A DNA stretch of 64,000 nt. Origin: Morella rubra (Eukaryota; Streptophyta; Magnoliopsida; Fagales; Myricaceae). The DNA is taken from NCBI GenBank assembly GCA_003952965.2, contig CM025853.1, positions 30,029,641-30,093,640 of the forward strand, given 5' to 3'. Every line of letters starts with the position of its first letter. The first letter of the stretch is position 1. The notes beneath the pieces are model-generated. The model was not told where the DNA came from and did no database searches. It was given only the letters and a program-made list of their open reading frames with translations. The position numbers and the translations under genes were made by a program. Shown here in pieces: positions 31,122 through 44,102 of this stretch.

Positions 31122-33789
31122 GAGTAAGTAAAAAATAATAACTCTAATGCTAATAGCTAATCATATGTGCAAGGTTCATGAACGAGGCCTGCAGGTCAAT
31201 GCAATGATGTTGGTTAGATGTAAAACGTTGTCTTTTAGCACCCACTTTTTCACTCGTGCGCGCAAAGGAACATTCCCTATAAGCTTAGCATGTATAATTA
31301 TATATTGCATTCCCATAATTTCACTCTAGTTTCGCATGAAATATTATAATTGCTTAGCATTTTTTACGTTAAACTTGTAAAAAAAAAAAGGAGTATTTTA
31401 AAGCATTTTAAAGTATATTATAATGTTAGATATATATTCTTTGCTATCCATTTCCAAAATTGGTATGTGGATCAGGGGATGAGACAAAATACTAGTCGTG
31501 ATAGAAAAACAATGATAGACTGGAAGAAAATGAAAGTTAATTTAGTACGTGTCATGTAAGAAGAAATGAATACAAAAAAGAAAAATAAAAAGAGGATCGA
31601 AGAGGATCGAAGAGGTTTGTTTGTACCCTCTTCTTTTGATTTCTGTCGTTTACCTTTTCATGGTAGGAAAAGCTGAGGTTGATTGAGATGGAATAAACTT
31701 CCATTGAGTACTGGCCCAAGGCCTCGCCAGCACCGTTGATCATCCAAATGTTCTAAGTGAAGCCCAGTACAAAGATCTTATATGAGCGAGCAGCAATCAG
31801 TCACTATCTCAACGACGTCGTAATTTGATGATCAACATGTTCAGAACCTGCAAATCCTCAATAGAATCTTGTGTCGTCGAATATACAGTCGGGTACAATA
31901 CATTATAAGGACAGTTCATTTAACGGTGGACCGTGGTTCACGAGTTTGCATGAGTTATCAACATTCAACATCATGTCAATCTGTTTAGAGCTAACCCGAT
32001 ACACACACACACACACACACACACATAATCTATATAATCGCCGGACAAAACTTAATTACTAAGAGAACTCAGATTTTTCTAATGCTTGTTTCTGGCAATT
32101 AGGACGTATCAGCCATAACAATTGCAGACATTCTTCTCTGTCGTGTTTCCGTGGACGCTCGATGCGCAGCTTGGACTAGCTAGCAAACCGAAAAGATATT
32201 GTAAAACATCTATATGGCCGCCTCTTACATTAATATTATTCTAAATATATAGCAGGACTTTGGTCAAACACATCATCAACAGCTAGCTAGCAAGGTTTAA
32301 TGTTTTCAGACAGCTTGTAGAAATGGCTTGTCAACAGCACGAGTGGTGTTGGAGTACTCTCAACGTACCCAAGCGTACGCTGACCATGCATAGAAGTATT
32401 TTATCTATTAAAGTCTCCCAATGGCTTGTTATCTATATATAATATGAGATGTATAAAAGGTTCTAATTAATATTTATCTAGCTTTTTTTTTGGATAATGA
32501 GAAAAATTTGTTCTACCCAATATTTGTGCATTGTGTTCGATGGACTTGGCCTAACTTGAAAAGATACGTAACTAGCTTAATTGATAGTACGCCCTTTTGT
32601 TTTGGCATTTTCCTGGCGGTAGTGTAGATTGATTCTTTCATATATATATATATATATATACACGAACCTCGTGTATCATGCCGATCCATAAAACGTTAAA
32701 CAAACTTTCTATTCATGTGGTATGATGGATTTTCTTCTTTGAGAATGGGTGATGGGATTTTGAGCATTCATGATATATAACAAAGAAAAATCACATACAA
32801 CCAAAAAGCTGAATGATGCTGCTCAAAAGAATCGGACGTCGGAATTGCAAGAGCTGCATGCCAAAGTTGTCTTGGTCAGGCTTGAAGTAACCCCCGGCCC
32901 ACTTCAAGTACTACCATATATATTTTGAAGAATCTGATTGAAACCCTCCCTCATGTATTACTCTTTTCATTATCTTTTCGGCAAGTTCTTAATTTATACT
33001 CCTTTCAACAACGTAGTTTCGTGGAAACCCTCCCTTGTTTTTTATTGGTCTAAGTTTTGTTCTCTTCTCTTCCAAATCACCCGTTACGTAGTTTAGCAGA
33101 AAACGTTCATCTTTGGCTTAATTTGGTCTCTATGCATGTAACTTCAACCCTGACCAAGACAGCTTTTCTGCTTTTGGCAGCACTTAAAATTTCGACCGGT
33201 TCTGCATCAGGCCGTGATCATGATGCATCGATCTGTTCCGACCCCATGCACTTAAAATGTGTTTGTTAATTATGCACCGTATGTTTCCCTGTTAACTTTA
33301 AGCGACGTCGTTTGTATTAACATGATGACCAAAAACAACTTGGATACGAGAAATATATGAAAGAACCAGATCAGAAGAACGATCGAGCTTTGATTATAAG
33401 AACATTCTTAGGCATTCACTTAAAAGATTGGTTACGAAAAGTCTGCATGAACATAATCGCCTTCGGGCCTGCAGCTAGCTAGCCTAGGTATATTAGAATC
33501 TTTTTTAAGTGACTTTCTAGCAAAACGAGTGGTGTCAAGTCTTAGATCAATGGTATCTCATGAGTAATGCCATGGAAAAAGAGTGTTCAAGCTTTTCTCA
33601 CTAAATTAATTAACTTTGCTGACAAGATAATATTAGTAACTCGATCCCAACAATTAGGCTGGAACAATTGGTATTTTTGGTAAATTCCTCCTTACTAATT
33701 ATAAATTGGTAAGTACTTGATCAAAGAGAATAAACTCATTAAATTAAAACCCACCCAGTGCTCCAAACATTGATTTGATCGAACGCTGA
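31122..33789. other. Intergenic region between the retrotransposon and the segmental duplication
   Basis: No gene recognised. Contains an (AC)12 microsatellite at 32001-32024, a (TA)10 run at 32641-32660, and a long-range hairpin (32866-33163) listed separately. Open frames are short and lack motifs. Confidence 0.4.
32866..33163. repeat. Imperfect foldback, possible small-RNA hairpin
   Basis: The 26-base arm 32866-32891 is inverted at 33138-33163 with 23 of 26 matches; the shared core is TGTCTTGGTCAGG. Weaker pairing (GCTGC, CCAAA) extends outward. The loop is 246 bases. The arms match no microRNA family I know. It may be a microRNA-like locus or an old inverted-repeat element. Confidence 0.35.
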
Positions 33790-34344
33790 AAATCGAACCT
33801 GATCCCCCGGCCCCCTTTCTGCAAAGCGATAAGAAAATGACAAAAGTTCGAAATATAAAGCAAAAACCAACAAAAAAAAAAAATTTGAACCGAAAGTTTC
33901 TGTTGACTGTTGACTGTTGAACTGAATAAAGTGATAACGGGATTGCTATATGGTTTCTCTTCAACTTTCGATCCACGTGCAAAGTGCATAGAAAGTGACA
34001 AAGATAACCGAAATCGTAGGCAAAACAACAACGAAAGTGGGCTGAGAAAGCTATTCGAGCAGGGGATAAGTTGGCAAACAGGCCCGAAATCGTCAAGTAT
34101 TTTATGGGCTTCGGCCTGTGGTTTTCGAAGCCTTATTCAGAGAAAGCAAACAACTCGAGACTCTCATGGGGAAAGATTTCTTTTACAACTACCATTTGCG
34201 TTTCGGCCCATCTTTTATAAATAAAAAAAAATGTCGGGAACGCATGGCAAGATTTTCAGGTGCAAGTTGTTGACGGCCCGTTCAGCCTTTGCGCGCGGAC
34301 TAGTTACTATTGAGTCAAATTGTTAGTGTCGCCAGAGGGTTTGG

Positions 34345-34558
34345 ATGGCACTGTTGCATTTTTTCCCATCCCAATCCTTGCTCCTTCAATCCCACGGGGA
34401 GCAGACACATCACAATTCCTACGACGTCGGTCTCAGAAACCCCAATTCTACCATCAATCTCCCCCCATGTAGATTCTTCGATATCATACCGTGCATGCAC
34501 TGCCCGAACCATTCTTTATTCCGCTTCCCGGTCGTTTCAACTATTTCTTTTGTCAAAA
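34345..34558 (+). pseudogene. Truncated copy of the RRM gene (5' part of exon 1 only)
   Basis: The first about 200 bases match exon 1 of the intact gene at 46941, with ATGGCACTGTTGCA at the start and shared SISYRACTARTIL coding sequence. A short insertion (GGGGAGCAG region near 34396) shifts the frame between the first 17 codons and the rest. The similarity stops near 34545-34558, before the RRM domain, so no RNA-binding domain is encoded. Confidence 0.85.
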
Positions 34559-34633
34559 GTTAAAAATATAAGAGTGATAAATTTAAAATTTGAAATCGAA
34601 AGACTTACTTAAATGTTAAAATCATTAAGTTTA

Positions 34634-34819
34634 GGGGTGTTCGACAGTAAAAATTTTGAGAGTTAAAAAATTTGTAAATTTTAGAATTGATAAAAAAATA
34701 AAAGAGGTAAAATTTAAATAAATATTATAATTAAAAAAAATTAATAAAAAGAGATAATTTATTTTATAATTTTTAATAAGTATAGAAATTTGGAGCGAAA
34801 ATTTCATCCTGACACCACC
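34634..34819. mobile_element. AT-rich MITE-like element
   Basis: The left end GGGGTGTTCGACAGTAAAAATTTTG is partly inverted at the right end (AAAATTTCATCCTGACACCACC). The centre is AT-rich like the elements at 16752 and 25523. TTA and TAA flank it. It lies where the rest of the RRM gene would be expected in this duplication unit. Confidence 0.6.
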
Positions 34820-35130
34820 TAAAATGCCAAATTTGTTTATATTAAACTCAGACAAGATGCTGTGCGCGCGCTGAATTGATTGCAGGGTGGACCCACGAGG
34901 ATTCTGACAAGGTACTGAGTTGACTGGTTCTGAATCCAAAGTTCTATGTTAGAAACTAAAAACAGAACTGCATCCCTCTCTCGAAATTTTCCCAGTACTA
35001 CATTCAGCACCACTCATCTGGGACCAGCAAAATCATTAGGCAGTAGAAAACACTGAAGTCTGAAGCACAAAGATTCTCAACAAGTCAACAAGAAGAAGAG
35101 GGGGCAGGTAGGTGAGTACAAGCAGCCGCG

Positions 35131-38100
35131 ATGCACCTGATAAATGCCGTAACGGTGAGTCGGATGCTGACCCGGAACACGGAATCGGGGGCCGTAGCGA
35201 GCGAGATATCGTTCGGATCGGTGTGGTGGTTCGTCTACGCGGGGCTATCCTGCTTCCTCGTCCTCTTCGCCGGGATCATGTCCGGCCTCACCCTCGGCCT
35301 CATGTCCCTCAGCCGCGTCGACCTCGAGATCCTCCAGCGAAGCGGCACCTCCACCGAGAAGAAACAAGCAGGTCCGATTCCGTTTCGTTTCAAACTCCCT
35401 CCTGCTTCCTTTCAGATTTCGACTACTACCGTTGCCATTTCGGTCTTATAATTTTTATAAACGACTTTTTGGGATTATGCGCAGCTACTATACTACCAGT
35501 GGTACAAAAGCAGCACCAGCTTCTTGTGACTTTGCTTTTGTGTAATGCCGCTTCCATGGAGGTAATTGATTCATTTATGTATCCATTGTAATATCTTCTC
35601 TTACTAAAATTTCGGATGAATTTGGTTTGGATTCGAATTTCTTCTTTGGGATCATAACGAATTGTGTTAAAAGTGTTAAAAAGGTGATAGCATGCTCGAA
35701 CATAATTTGTATTGATGTATGTATTTGATTCACATTTGCGTATAATTTTGTGGAGCACAATCTGTAGATTCGAATGAACATTTCCTATGGGGAATAAGTA
35801 TTTAGAATGGTGGACATTAAGCAGGGAGAGTAATTATTGGAAGCATTGCTTTGGTTTCCTGTCAATGAAGCATCGAAGTTAATCGTATTGTTTTCCTCCA
35901 GATATAGTTTCTATCAACTCGATACCGCTACTTAGACTATGCTTATTTTCAATTAAAGCTTCTGGCATTGACATTTGCAATGTGCAGGCCCTTCCTATTT
36001 ACCTGGATAAACTTTTCAATCAGTATATCGCAATTATTCTCTCTGTAACATTTGTTCTGGCTTTTGGAGAGGTATGTTGTTTTAATAACTTTCATGTTTT
36101 TTTCTAGTATGGATGCGATTACTGAAGCTATATTTTATGGATTCTGGGGGGGATTGATTGTTGTGTTTCCTTTCATTTGTTAGGTTATTCCACAAGCAAC
36201 ATGCACAAGATATGGACTTGCAGTCGGGGCCAATTTTGTATGGCTTGTGCGAATTTTAATGATAATTTGCTATCCAATAGCTTATCCCATCGGAAAGGTA
36301 AAATCTAAGTCAGAAATTCTATCACACTTTGTGAATGTGAGATTTACATGGTTGTTGCTGCATGTAAGAGGTAGTTCCAGAGAAAATTACTGGTCGCTTT
36401 GCTTTTCTCTGTATGCGGAAATAGTTGTTCTCACAAGCCTCCTCTATAGCTTTAGCTATTGACTGGTTAGTTCCCTTACAGTACTTTTCTTATATTTAAG
36501 AAAAAGGTGCAGAATGAAGCTTAAGTATTGTCTTAGCTTCCTTTTGTTCATGCGTCCTGAAACAGCTTAATAATGGAGAAGATATGTATGATTCCATATA
36601 CCATTAAAGCATTCTTTCACTGAAGTTATGGCTAAATTAGTTTTCGCAAGACAGAGAGTCTTTTGATTGATATTCACCTCTTAACAATATACTGTTTTAG
36701 GTTCTGGACTGGGTACTGGGACATAATGAAGTGCTATTTAGGCGGGCTCAGCTAAAAGTCCTTGTGGATATCCACGGCAAGCAGGTAAAGCCTTTTGAAG
36801 TAGCTATACATAAAAGCACTGCAACTATCACTTGGTGAAACCATTAGTGTCCAGAATGCTAAAGCTGCCTTGACACATGTTGGCATTTACACTCATCCTA
36901 TAGCATATTTTTCTTTTCATGGTTAGGCTGGGAAGGGAGGTGAACTTACACATGACGAGACAACAATTATTAGTGGAGCGCTAGACTTGACTGAAAAGGT
37001 AAACAAATGCAATTTTACCACTCTTTCAGCATTTTTAGAAATTCCTTAGTCCTTTAATTTTCCAAAAGAAAAAAGAAAAAGGAAAATTCTTGGATGCAGC
37101 TGAGGAAATTTCCTGCCTAGCTATGACTTGACACGAGATTGTGTTTCTGGATTCTTCAAAGTGCGCTCTTCTTCAAAAGAGCTTTGGTTTGTTGTCCCTA
37201 CATAGTGCCTCTTTATTTGACCTAGACCCTGGATATTACTTGCGGTCAGGATTTTGAAGTCACTCTTCTTGTTTTGTTTTTCTTTTTACTCAGACTGCTG
37301 AAGAGGCTATGACACCTATTGAATCAACCTTTTCCTTAGGTGTCAATTCGAAATTGGACTGGTAACTTCTGCACCTGACTAAGTTTTGTTGCTATTAGGT
37401 TCTTCTTCTTTAGCTATCTTCACAGTCAAGATGCCAAGAGTTAAATTAGTATTCTAAATTTCTCCTTTCATAGTGCTTCCGCCTTTCAAGAGTCAAATCT
37501 GATGTTATAATCAATATTCAATTTGTGGAGATCATTGCTTTGTCATCCTTTTAGTAAAAAGAGGGATCCAGATTGTGATGAATATGATTTGGGCTGGATA
37601 TTGAAATTTGGTTAAAGAAGTAGCTCAGTCTGTTATGGTCTACTAAAATAGGTGCACTTGCATTTTCAATAGATTGTTTGTTCTTTTCATACCAATGCAT
37701 ATTGGCTGGCTTATTTCTGTAAGTTTTTATGAAACTATTCCCCTCTTCTTGGAAAGTAGGAATAAAGATATTGCATATGTTGGGAACATTAGAACCGCCA
37801 GTCATCGCCATTACATTAGTTTGTCCATTCTTAGTAGATGTTCTAGGATATTAAAATGCCATTTATCGTTCAATGATGGTTTTTTTTTTCTTTTTTCTTT
37901 TTGCGATTATTCTGTAATGCCTTTTTATTGTCTAATTCCATGAACTCAGGGAAGCAATGGGAAAAATTTTGGCTCGGGGTCACAGTCGAGTTCCTGTCTA
38001 TTCTGGGAATCCCAGAAATGTAATTGGACTACTGCTGGTGGGTCAGAACTTAAAAACTGTTGACAAAATTTCGGAATATATATATGTTTTATTGCTTTAA

Positions 38101-39817
38101 ATATGTGCTGATTTTATAACGGGGTAATGTCTCTTTTCTTTCTTTTTCACTTGCAAATTAGGTAAAGAGTCTACTTACTGTAAGACCTGAAACAGAGACT
38201 CCCGTCGGTGCTGTTTCCATCCGCAGAATTCCACGGTGTGCTTCTTTGAATTGTGATATGCACATTATCTTTCGTCCTGAGCTAAGCATATTGACTGCGT
38301 ACGTGTGAGGTGTCCCCAGAGTTCCAGCAGATATGCCTTTGTATGATATATTGAATGAGTTCCAAAAAGGTAGCAGTCATATGGCAGCTGTGGTGAAGGC
38401 TAAGGGGAGAGGCAAGACTCTTTTTCCAACTTTTGACGAGTCCGAAGAGAACAAAATCACCTGCGAGAACTCCCAACTGACTACGCCTTTGCTATCCAAG
38501 CCGGATGAAAAGTCAGATAGTAGTGTTGTTGACATTGACAGGGCTTCAAAGCCTACCAATATCAATAGGGCACCTTCTTTACAACGTAATGACATGGTAA
38601 CAAATGGTTTGTCTCATTTGTCTGATGATGTTGAAGATGGTGAAGTCATTGGTATCATCACCCTGGAAGATGTATTTGAAGAACTTCTGCAGGTAAAGTG
38701 CATTCACTCATTTCATCTATTTCATAGTCGGATCTGCACCAACTTAATGACATGGTAACAAATGGTTTGTCTCTTTGTCTGAGGTTGAAGATGCATTGGT
38801 ATCAGCTGCAGGTGTGCATGTCTTATCGAATGGCACGAGCTCCATGGTGGTTAAGCACAGGATTGCCAAAAAGAAAAATAAAATGACAATGGGTGCTGCT
38901 CTAAATTATGTTTTGCAGAATCCGCGTGGCTGCAGCTGCTGCTGCTTCATCAATGGCACGAGCTCCATCAATTCGGAGGCTAACGGGCTCTAAGGGAGCA
39001 GTAAGTGGACATATTTATTACCGACCTTAGTCTGTGTTTATTATGTGACGTTCTTACCTATCGGCTAAACTAACTTTCCCAACATGAAGAAGACAACATT
39101 AAGTAAGAACCTGGAAGTGTTGAGACTCAGGTTTCTATAAGATAGTAATTGCAGAAAATAGGCAGAAATAACTCCCATTACACATGTTTTGAGTAAAAAC
39201 AATTCACGAACATTTCTGATGTAATACTAAACTAATTGTATAGGTCTCTCTGTGATCTTGTGGTAATGGTTTTAGGGCAGAGCCCTGGACCGTTAGTAGT
39301 CTTTATTGTGAAATGATATTCTTTTCCAACTTGTATATCCTATGATATTTGAACTGTAGTCATTAACCAATCAAATGTAATGGAATGGCTTCCGTAGCTT
39401 GAAAATAAGGGATTACTGCCTTTACAATGGATGGCAGGTTTGTAGCCATTATTACCTTTATGATGTGACAATTTTTTGCTGGATAGTGTCAATAAACATG
39501 TGATTGGCCGGTTAAAAGGAAGCTGAAACCAGATAAACATTTTCTCTTTACATTCATGAAACAGAGAGTCGACTAGATGCAAAAAAGGTTTGTTTTGGTT
39601 TACTACTGCAGCGTGCGGCTAGCTAAAACAGCATAATTTTCCCTATTGACGTGTCTTAGGTTGTTGAAGCTAAATCTTACTTTCTTTACTTGCTGTAATT
39701 CTCTAGGGAGGTCAAAGCAAGCAGGGGCAGACCCAAAAGAAATCTTCGGAAGATGTCTTAATTTCCACAAGGTCACAGGGCACCTCTGGTGAACCTCACC
39801 CTGGGAGTAGCAGCTGA
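35131..39817 (+). pseudogene. CNNM/DUF21-CBS protein, left copy, exon 11 lost
   Basis: Twelve of thirteen exons are present: 35131-35371, 35485-35561, 35988-36071, 36184-36297, 36701-36784, 36927-36998, 37294-37361, 37950-38037, 38162-38235, 38320-38692, 38919-39000 and 39707-39817, all with GT-AG ends and the same sizes as the right copy. The 47-base exon that should encode [16 protein letters not shown] is missing. Skipping it shifts exon 12 so that it ends early at TAA 38991-38993, removing the last CBS residues and the C-terminus. The product, if made, would be a DUF21 membrane region plus an incomplete CBS pair of about 450 residues. Several substitutions also fall at positions conserved in the family (VDIHGKQ for VSIHSKE, FSLGVNS for FSLDVNS). 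I read it as a decaying duplicate, though a shortened protein is possible. Confidence 0.75.
38741..38850 (+). repeat. Rearranged patch replacing exon 11 of the left CNNM copy
   Basis: 38745-38772 repeats 28 bases of exon 10 (38587-38614) exactly, and the following bases are a shortened copy of the exon 10 end down to CTGCAGGT. 38830-38845 repeats ATGGCACGAGCTCCAT from exon 12 (38953-38968). The homologous place in the right copy carries exon 11. Confidence 0.8.
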
Positions 39818-40839
39818 ATGTCTACGGCATTCAAGTCGTCCTGTTCTTGATCTCTGTCATCTTATGGGTAGGGATAGTATTTACACGTAGAATGGGAACA
39901 GGTAGCGATGGTTGGGGGAGAGAGAAAGAATTATAAACCTATGATAGTTGATGAATCAGTTGATTTACTGAGACTATTCGGAATAAATGCGATTTTTGTC
40001 TTCTCGCAAACTCTTCCTGCACAATATAAACAGAAGCCCCTTTCACCGGAGAGTGAATCCTCTGATGATTAAGTTAGCTCTTTTGTATCGCTTCTTTTAG
40101 AATCAAAAGTTGTTGTGTTATGAATTGTGTACCTCTCTTCGAGAAAAAAAAAAGAAAAGGAAATATGTACCTCTCCTGTTTTGTCTTTCCTTTTATACTT
40201 AATTTCTCACCTTTCCCTTATTGCCTCTTTCTCGGGTTCCATCTTCCAACCGCTCTGTATTGTGGTCTTTTGGGCGGTTTCCTTTCTATCTTGTGCATCC
40301 AATCGTGGAAACTTTGTCTTTGTGTGTTGTACCTTTGGTTGATGATTTCTGTTGGGTTTAGGATTTGAGATTTATTTGATTTGGGCTCTTTTGGGTCGAG
40401 CTATATAAATCCAGACCTTCGTGGGCCGGTTATCTTCAGATTTTGTATCATCAATAGTATTGGAAGTTGGTTTCAGAAGGTTCAATATAGTACTGTGTTG
40501 AAGTATGTCCACATTGGTTGATATAAATTTTTAGCCGAGTGTACCAAATAGCATGACCATTAACCTCTTGAGCTAAGGCTCAATTTTGTTTTTAGAAAAA
40601 AATATAATCGGAATAGGTTTCTGTAAAGTAGGGCAGGGTACCAGGGCCGAAATTTCACATTCCGGCGCTGGTGCCGATATTAGCCGGATGCCTATTTAGG
40701 CATCCGGTTCCGGTCCGGGAACTGCCGGAATTCCGGCAATCCCGGTACCGGATGCTAGAATCCCAATACCGGATGTTAGAATTTCGGTAGTTCATTTGGG
40801 CTGAATTTTAGGCTCGTTTTGGGCCCAAAATCTTAGTTT

Positions 40840-41907
40840 TTTTAGGGCTTTTTACTTGGGCTTGTTTTATTATTGCATTTGTCGGGCTTTTTAACTTGGG
40901 CTTGATTTAATAAGTAAGTTTTTAAATATGGATGTTGGATCCAAAATACAAATTTAGAATTTTAATAGGATGTTGGATCCACTATTTTTTTTATGTAATA
41001 ATAATTTACATGTTTCAAAATTACAAATTTACAATTCCATAGTTGTTTCAATTGCATTAAATTAATAAATCATATACATACATCAATGAAGAAATAAATT
41101 TACAAGTTACACATATACATAAAGTCTACAAATAATACAAATTTACATCATCTAAAAAAACTACAAATATTACAAATTGAATAGTTGAATTGATGGAATA
41201 AAATGTTGGCCATTTAATCAAAACATCACTATCATATGTTATGATAGTGTTAGTTTTGTATGGCCTTTTTATTTATGCCCATAATATTTAATGACCAACT
41301 ACAAAAGATTGGTCATTGACTCACTAATTACTAAACTAATTTAAATTTCAACCAATGCAGAACATAACACCTAATTGCTTACTCCCATTTTCCAAAACAA
41401 TGAAACATCACAATATCAAAATGATAACTTTACAAAATAATAAAAATTATGAAATATATGCACAACACCATGTCCATCATGAAAAAAAAAGAACAAAATA
41501 GTTAAAAAAAAAAAAAAGAATAAAATACAACACACCCCAAAATCTAAATTACTAATTACCAATCAATCATATTATCTAAAAGATTATAAGTCTAACATTT
41601 ATTAATCTAATATTATGGGCATTTTCCTTAAAAAAAATAGCTTCTAATACTTAAATATAAACTTATACAGTTATACTCTAATACTCGAATTGTATAATTG
41701 TATTTTGTAACAATAAAAATGAAAAACAATACCATTATAATTTATACTCCCTCTAATCGTCCACGTCAAGTGTCGTGTCACGCTATCCATGTTGGAGACG
41801 AGATAATAGACATCAGTTGTGTAGGATTATTAGTCATGTCTGGAAACAAAGAGCATTTAGAAAAACACAACATTCTTAAAAAACATCTAACAATTAAAAA
41901 AAAAACT
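40840..41907. other. AT-rich 3' part of the hAT element
   Basis: This noncoding region lies between the transposase stop and the left terminal region. It is AT-rich with A-runs. No gene was recognised in it. Confidence 0.5.
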
Positions 41908-44102
41908 AAACAACGAAATCATTACCTTTTTCCACATTATAACTTTCTAAATATTCTGTTCCGCCACCAATCTCAGGTTCACATTCAGCATCTTCATGAA
42001 TAGAAGCAGATTGCAACCAATTCTGAGCACATATAAGACCCTCCACTGTTCTAGGAGCTAGAGAGCTTCGAAAAGCATCCAGTACACGTCCTCCTGTGCT
42101 GAAGACCGACTCAGATGGCACGGTTGTAATAGGGATGGCAAGTACATCTCGAGCAATCCGAGCAAGAATAGGGAACTTAAACTGATTCACTTTCCACCAA
42201 GCCAGAATATCAAAATCCTCGACCCTAGGTTGAGGAGGCTCCATCAGATATCTATCCACTTCAGATGTGGTTTCTATAACATCGTCCTCCTCCATGAAAG
42301 ACATATATTCGTTCCACATGCGTTCTTCTGTACCACTTGCAGTAGAACTAGAACCACCAGCTTCACTTGCTGTCCGTTGACGCCTTGAAGTATTATCATT
42401 ACCATAAACAATATTGTACTCCATAAACAATTGTTCCAATGTACCTCTAACCAAATCAGTCATCGCTCGACCCTCCTCCTTGCCCAATGTCTTAGAGAAC
42501 CAAAAACGCAACCAACCCAACTTTAATTGGGGATCAAGTGCTGCTGCCACAAACAGTAGTCTATTCACATCTTTCAAATTACCCAATATTTATCATACTT
42601 CAATTGCATCCTCGCCATATCCACCAACGAATCATCTTCACTTCGAGCAAACTCCTTCAATTGGTTGTGAATCAAAGCCAATTGCGTACAAAATAGGTTT
42701 GCAGTAACAGTCTTCGAAGCAGATATCCTCAGCGTGACATTATAAAACAACTTCAAGAAGTTTATAAAATGCTTCACACGCACCCAATCCTCTTTAGTTG
42801 GAGGCCCCAACCCCTTCTTCCCATGCCCGTCATCAGTTAAGAAATCCAAAAAACCCAACCTATCATCGAAAGCCAACATATCATTAAAAACATCTTCATA
42901 CTTCATTGCAGACTCTAACATAATATACGTCGAATTCCACTTGTAGGTACATCAAGTTGCAAAAATCCATCGTAGGAAGCGACCTCTTTCTCACACAACT
43001 TCTAAAATAATCCAACCGTTGAGGGGATGACTTAACATACTTCACACAATTTCTAACCCTAACCACCGAATCATCCATTCTTTCAAACCGTCTTGCACAA
43101 TCAAGTTTAAGATATGTGCACAACACCTCATGTGAATAAATTCATGCCCACAAACAACAACCCCCACCCTACCACCAGCAAGTGCCACTTGTCTCCTTTT
43201 AAAATGATCTATTGCAACATTATTAGATGATGCATTATCCACTGTGATTGCAAGAACCTTATCAATCCCCCACTCATGCCCACATTCCTCCAATTCTGTC
43301 GCAATTGTAATCCCTCTGTGATCCGTGACTCTACGAAATCCAAGAATCCTTTTATGCAACACAAAATTCGAATCAATAAAATGGCCAGTCACAGACATAT
43401 AGTTCATATTCTGAACCGAAGTCCACGTGTCGGTTGTATAACAAATCCTAGGACGCGTTCCTAAAATGATATTCCTCAACTTATTCTTCTCATCAAGATA
43501 AAGACCCATACAATCCTTCATCACTGTGTATCGAGAGGGCATCCTAAATCGGGGCTCAAGTTCATGAATCATATCTTTGAACCCATCCTTGCTCACCACC
43601 CTAAATGGCAACTCATCGACGATTATGAATCGAGCGATGACCCTCCTAACCTTTTTCTCATCATACGTATCTATCTTCATCTCCCCCACGACATCCCCTT
43701 CGCCAATTTTGAAGAAGCATCGTGAGTGAACTTCGATTGAGAGAAGTCCAACTTACTTTGCTTCCGTTGATATGCTAAACAACCCTTCAAGTGAGACCTC
43801 ATACCGGAGGTCCCTTGACGGGTGTGGTGAACCCCAACCGGGTGATTACAATAGTTACATTTTGCCATTGGCTTCTCTGGATCAGTTATTTTTTCAATCC
43901 TTATAAAGTGATCCCACATGGGAGAGGGTTGAGAAATCTTCCTCCTCTTTGGGAGAGGTGGTGCTGACACATCAACACTATCCCCCCCAACTTGAGGAGC
44001 CGGCTCCTCACCAATAATAGGGGAGGAAGCATCGACTCCTACTTGGAGACGTGGTGTCGGTGAGTCAACCGAAGGAGTAGAAGAAGAAGTAAAGGGATCC
44101 AT
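41908..44102 (-). pseudogene. hAT transposase, frameshifted
   Basis: The start is the ATG at 44102 (MDPFTSS). A BED-type zinc finger is seen (CNYCNHPVG then HLKGC). Next come transposase core blocks TTDTWTS, VDNASSNNVAI and CCAHILNLIVQDGL, and LDYFRSCVRK. The C-terminal hAT dimerisation region follows (TVPSESVFSTGGRVLDAFRS, LAPRTVEGLICAQNWL). The frame changes near 43680, 43050-43120, 42900 and 42580, so at least four frameshifts are needed to follow the protein. The autonomous function is lost in this copy. Confidence 0.88.

Noticed and set aside
35112-35591. Arg/Pro-rich open frame overlapping exon 1 of the left CNNM gene, also present at 49869-50216 in the right copy
   Set aside because: It is an alternative frame of a GC-rich exon with no ATG at its start. 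Its presence in both copies is explained by their duplication, and its composition is typical of a shadow frame.
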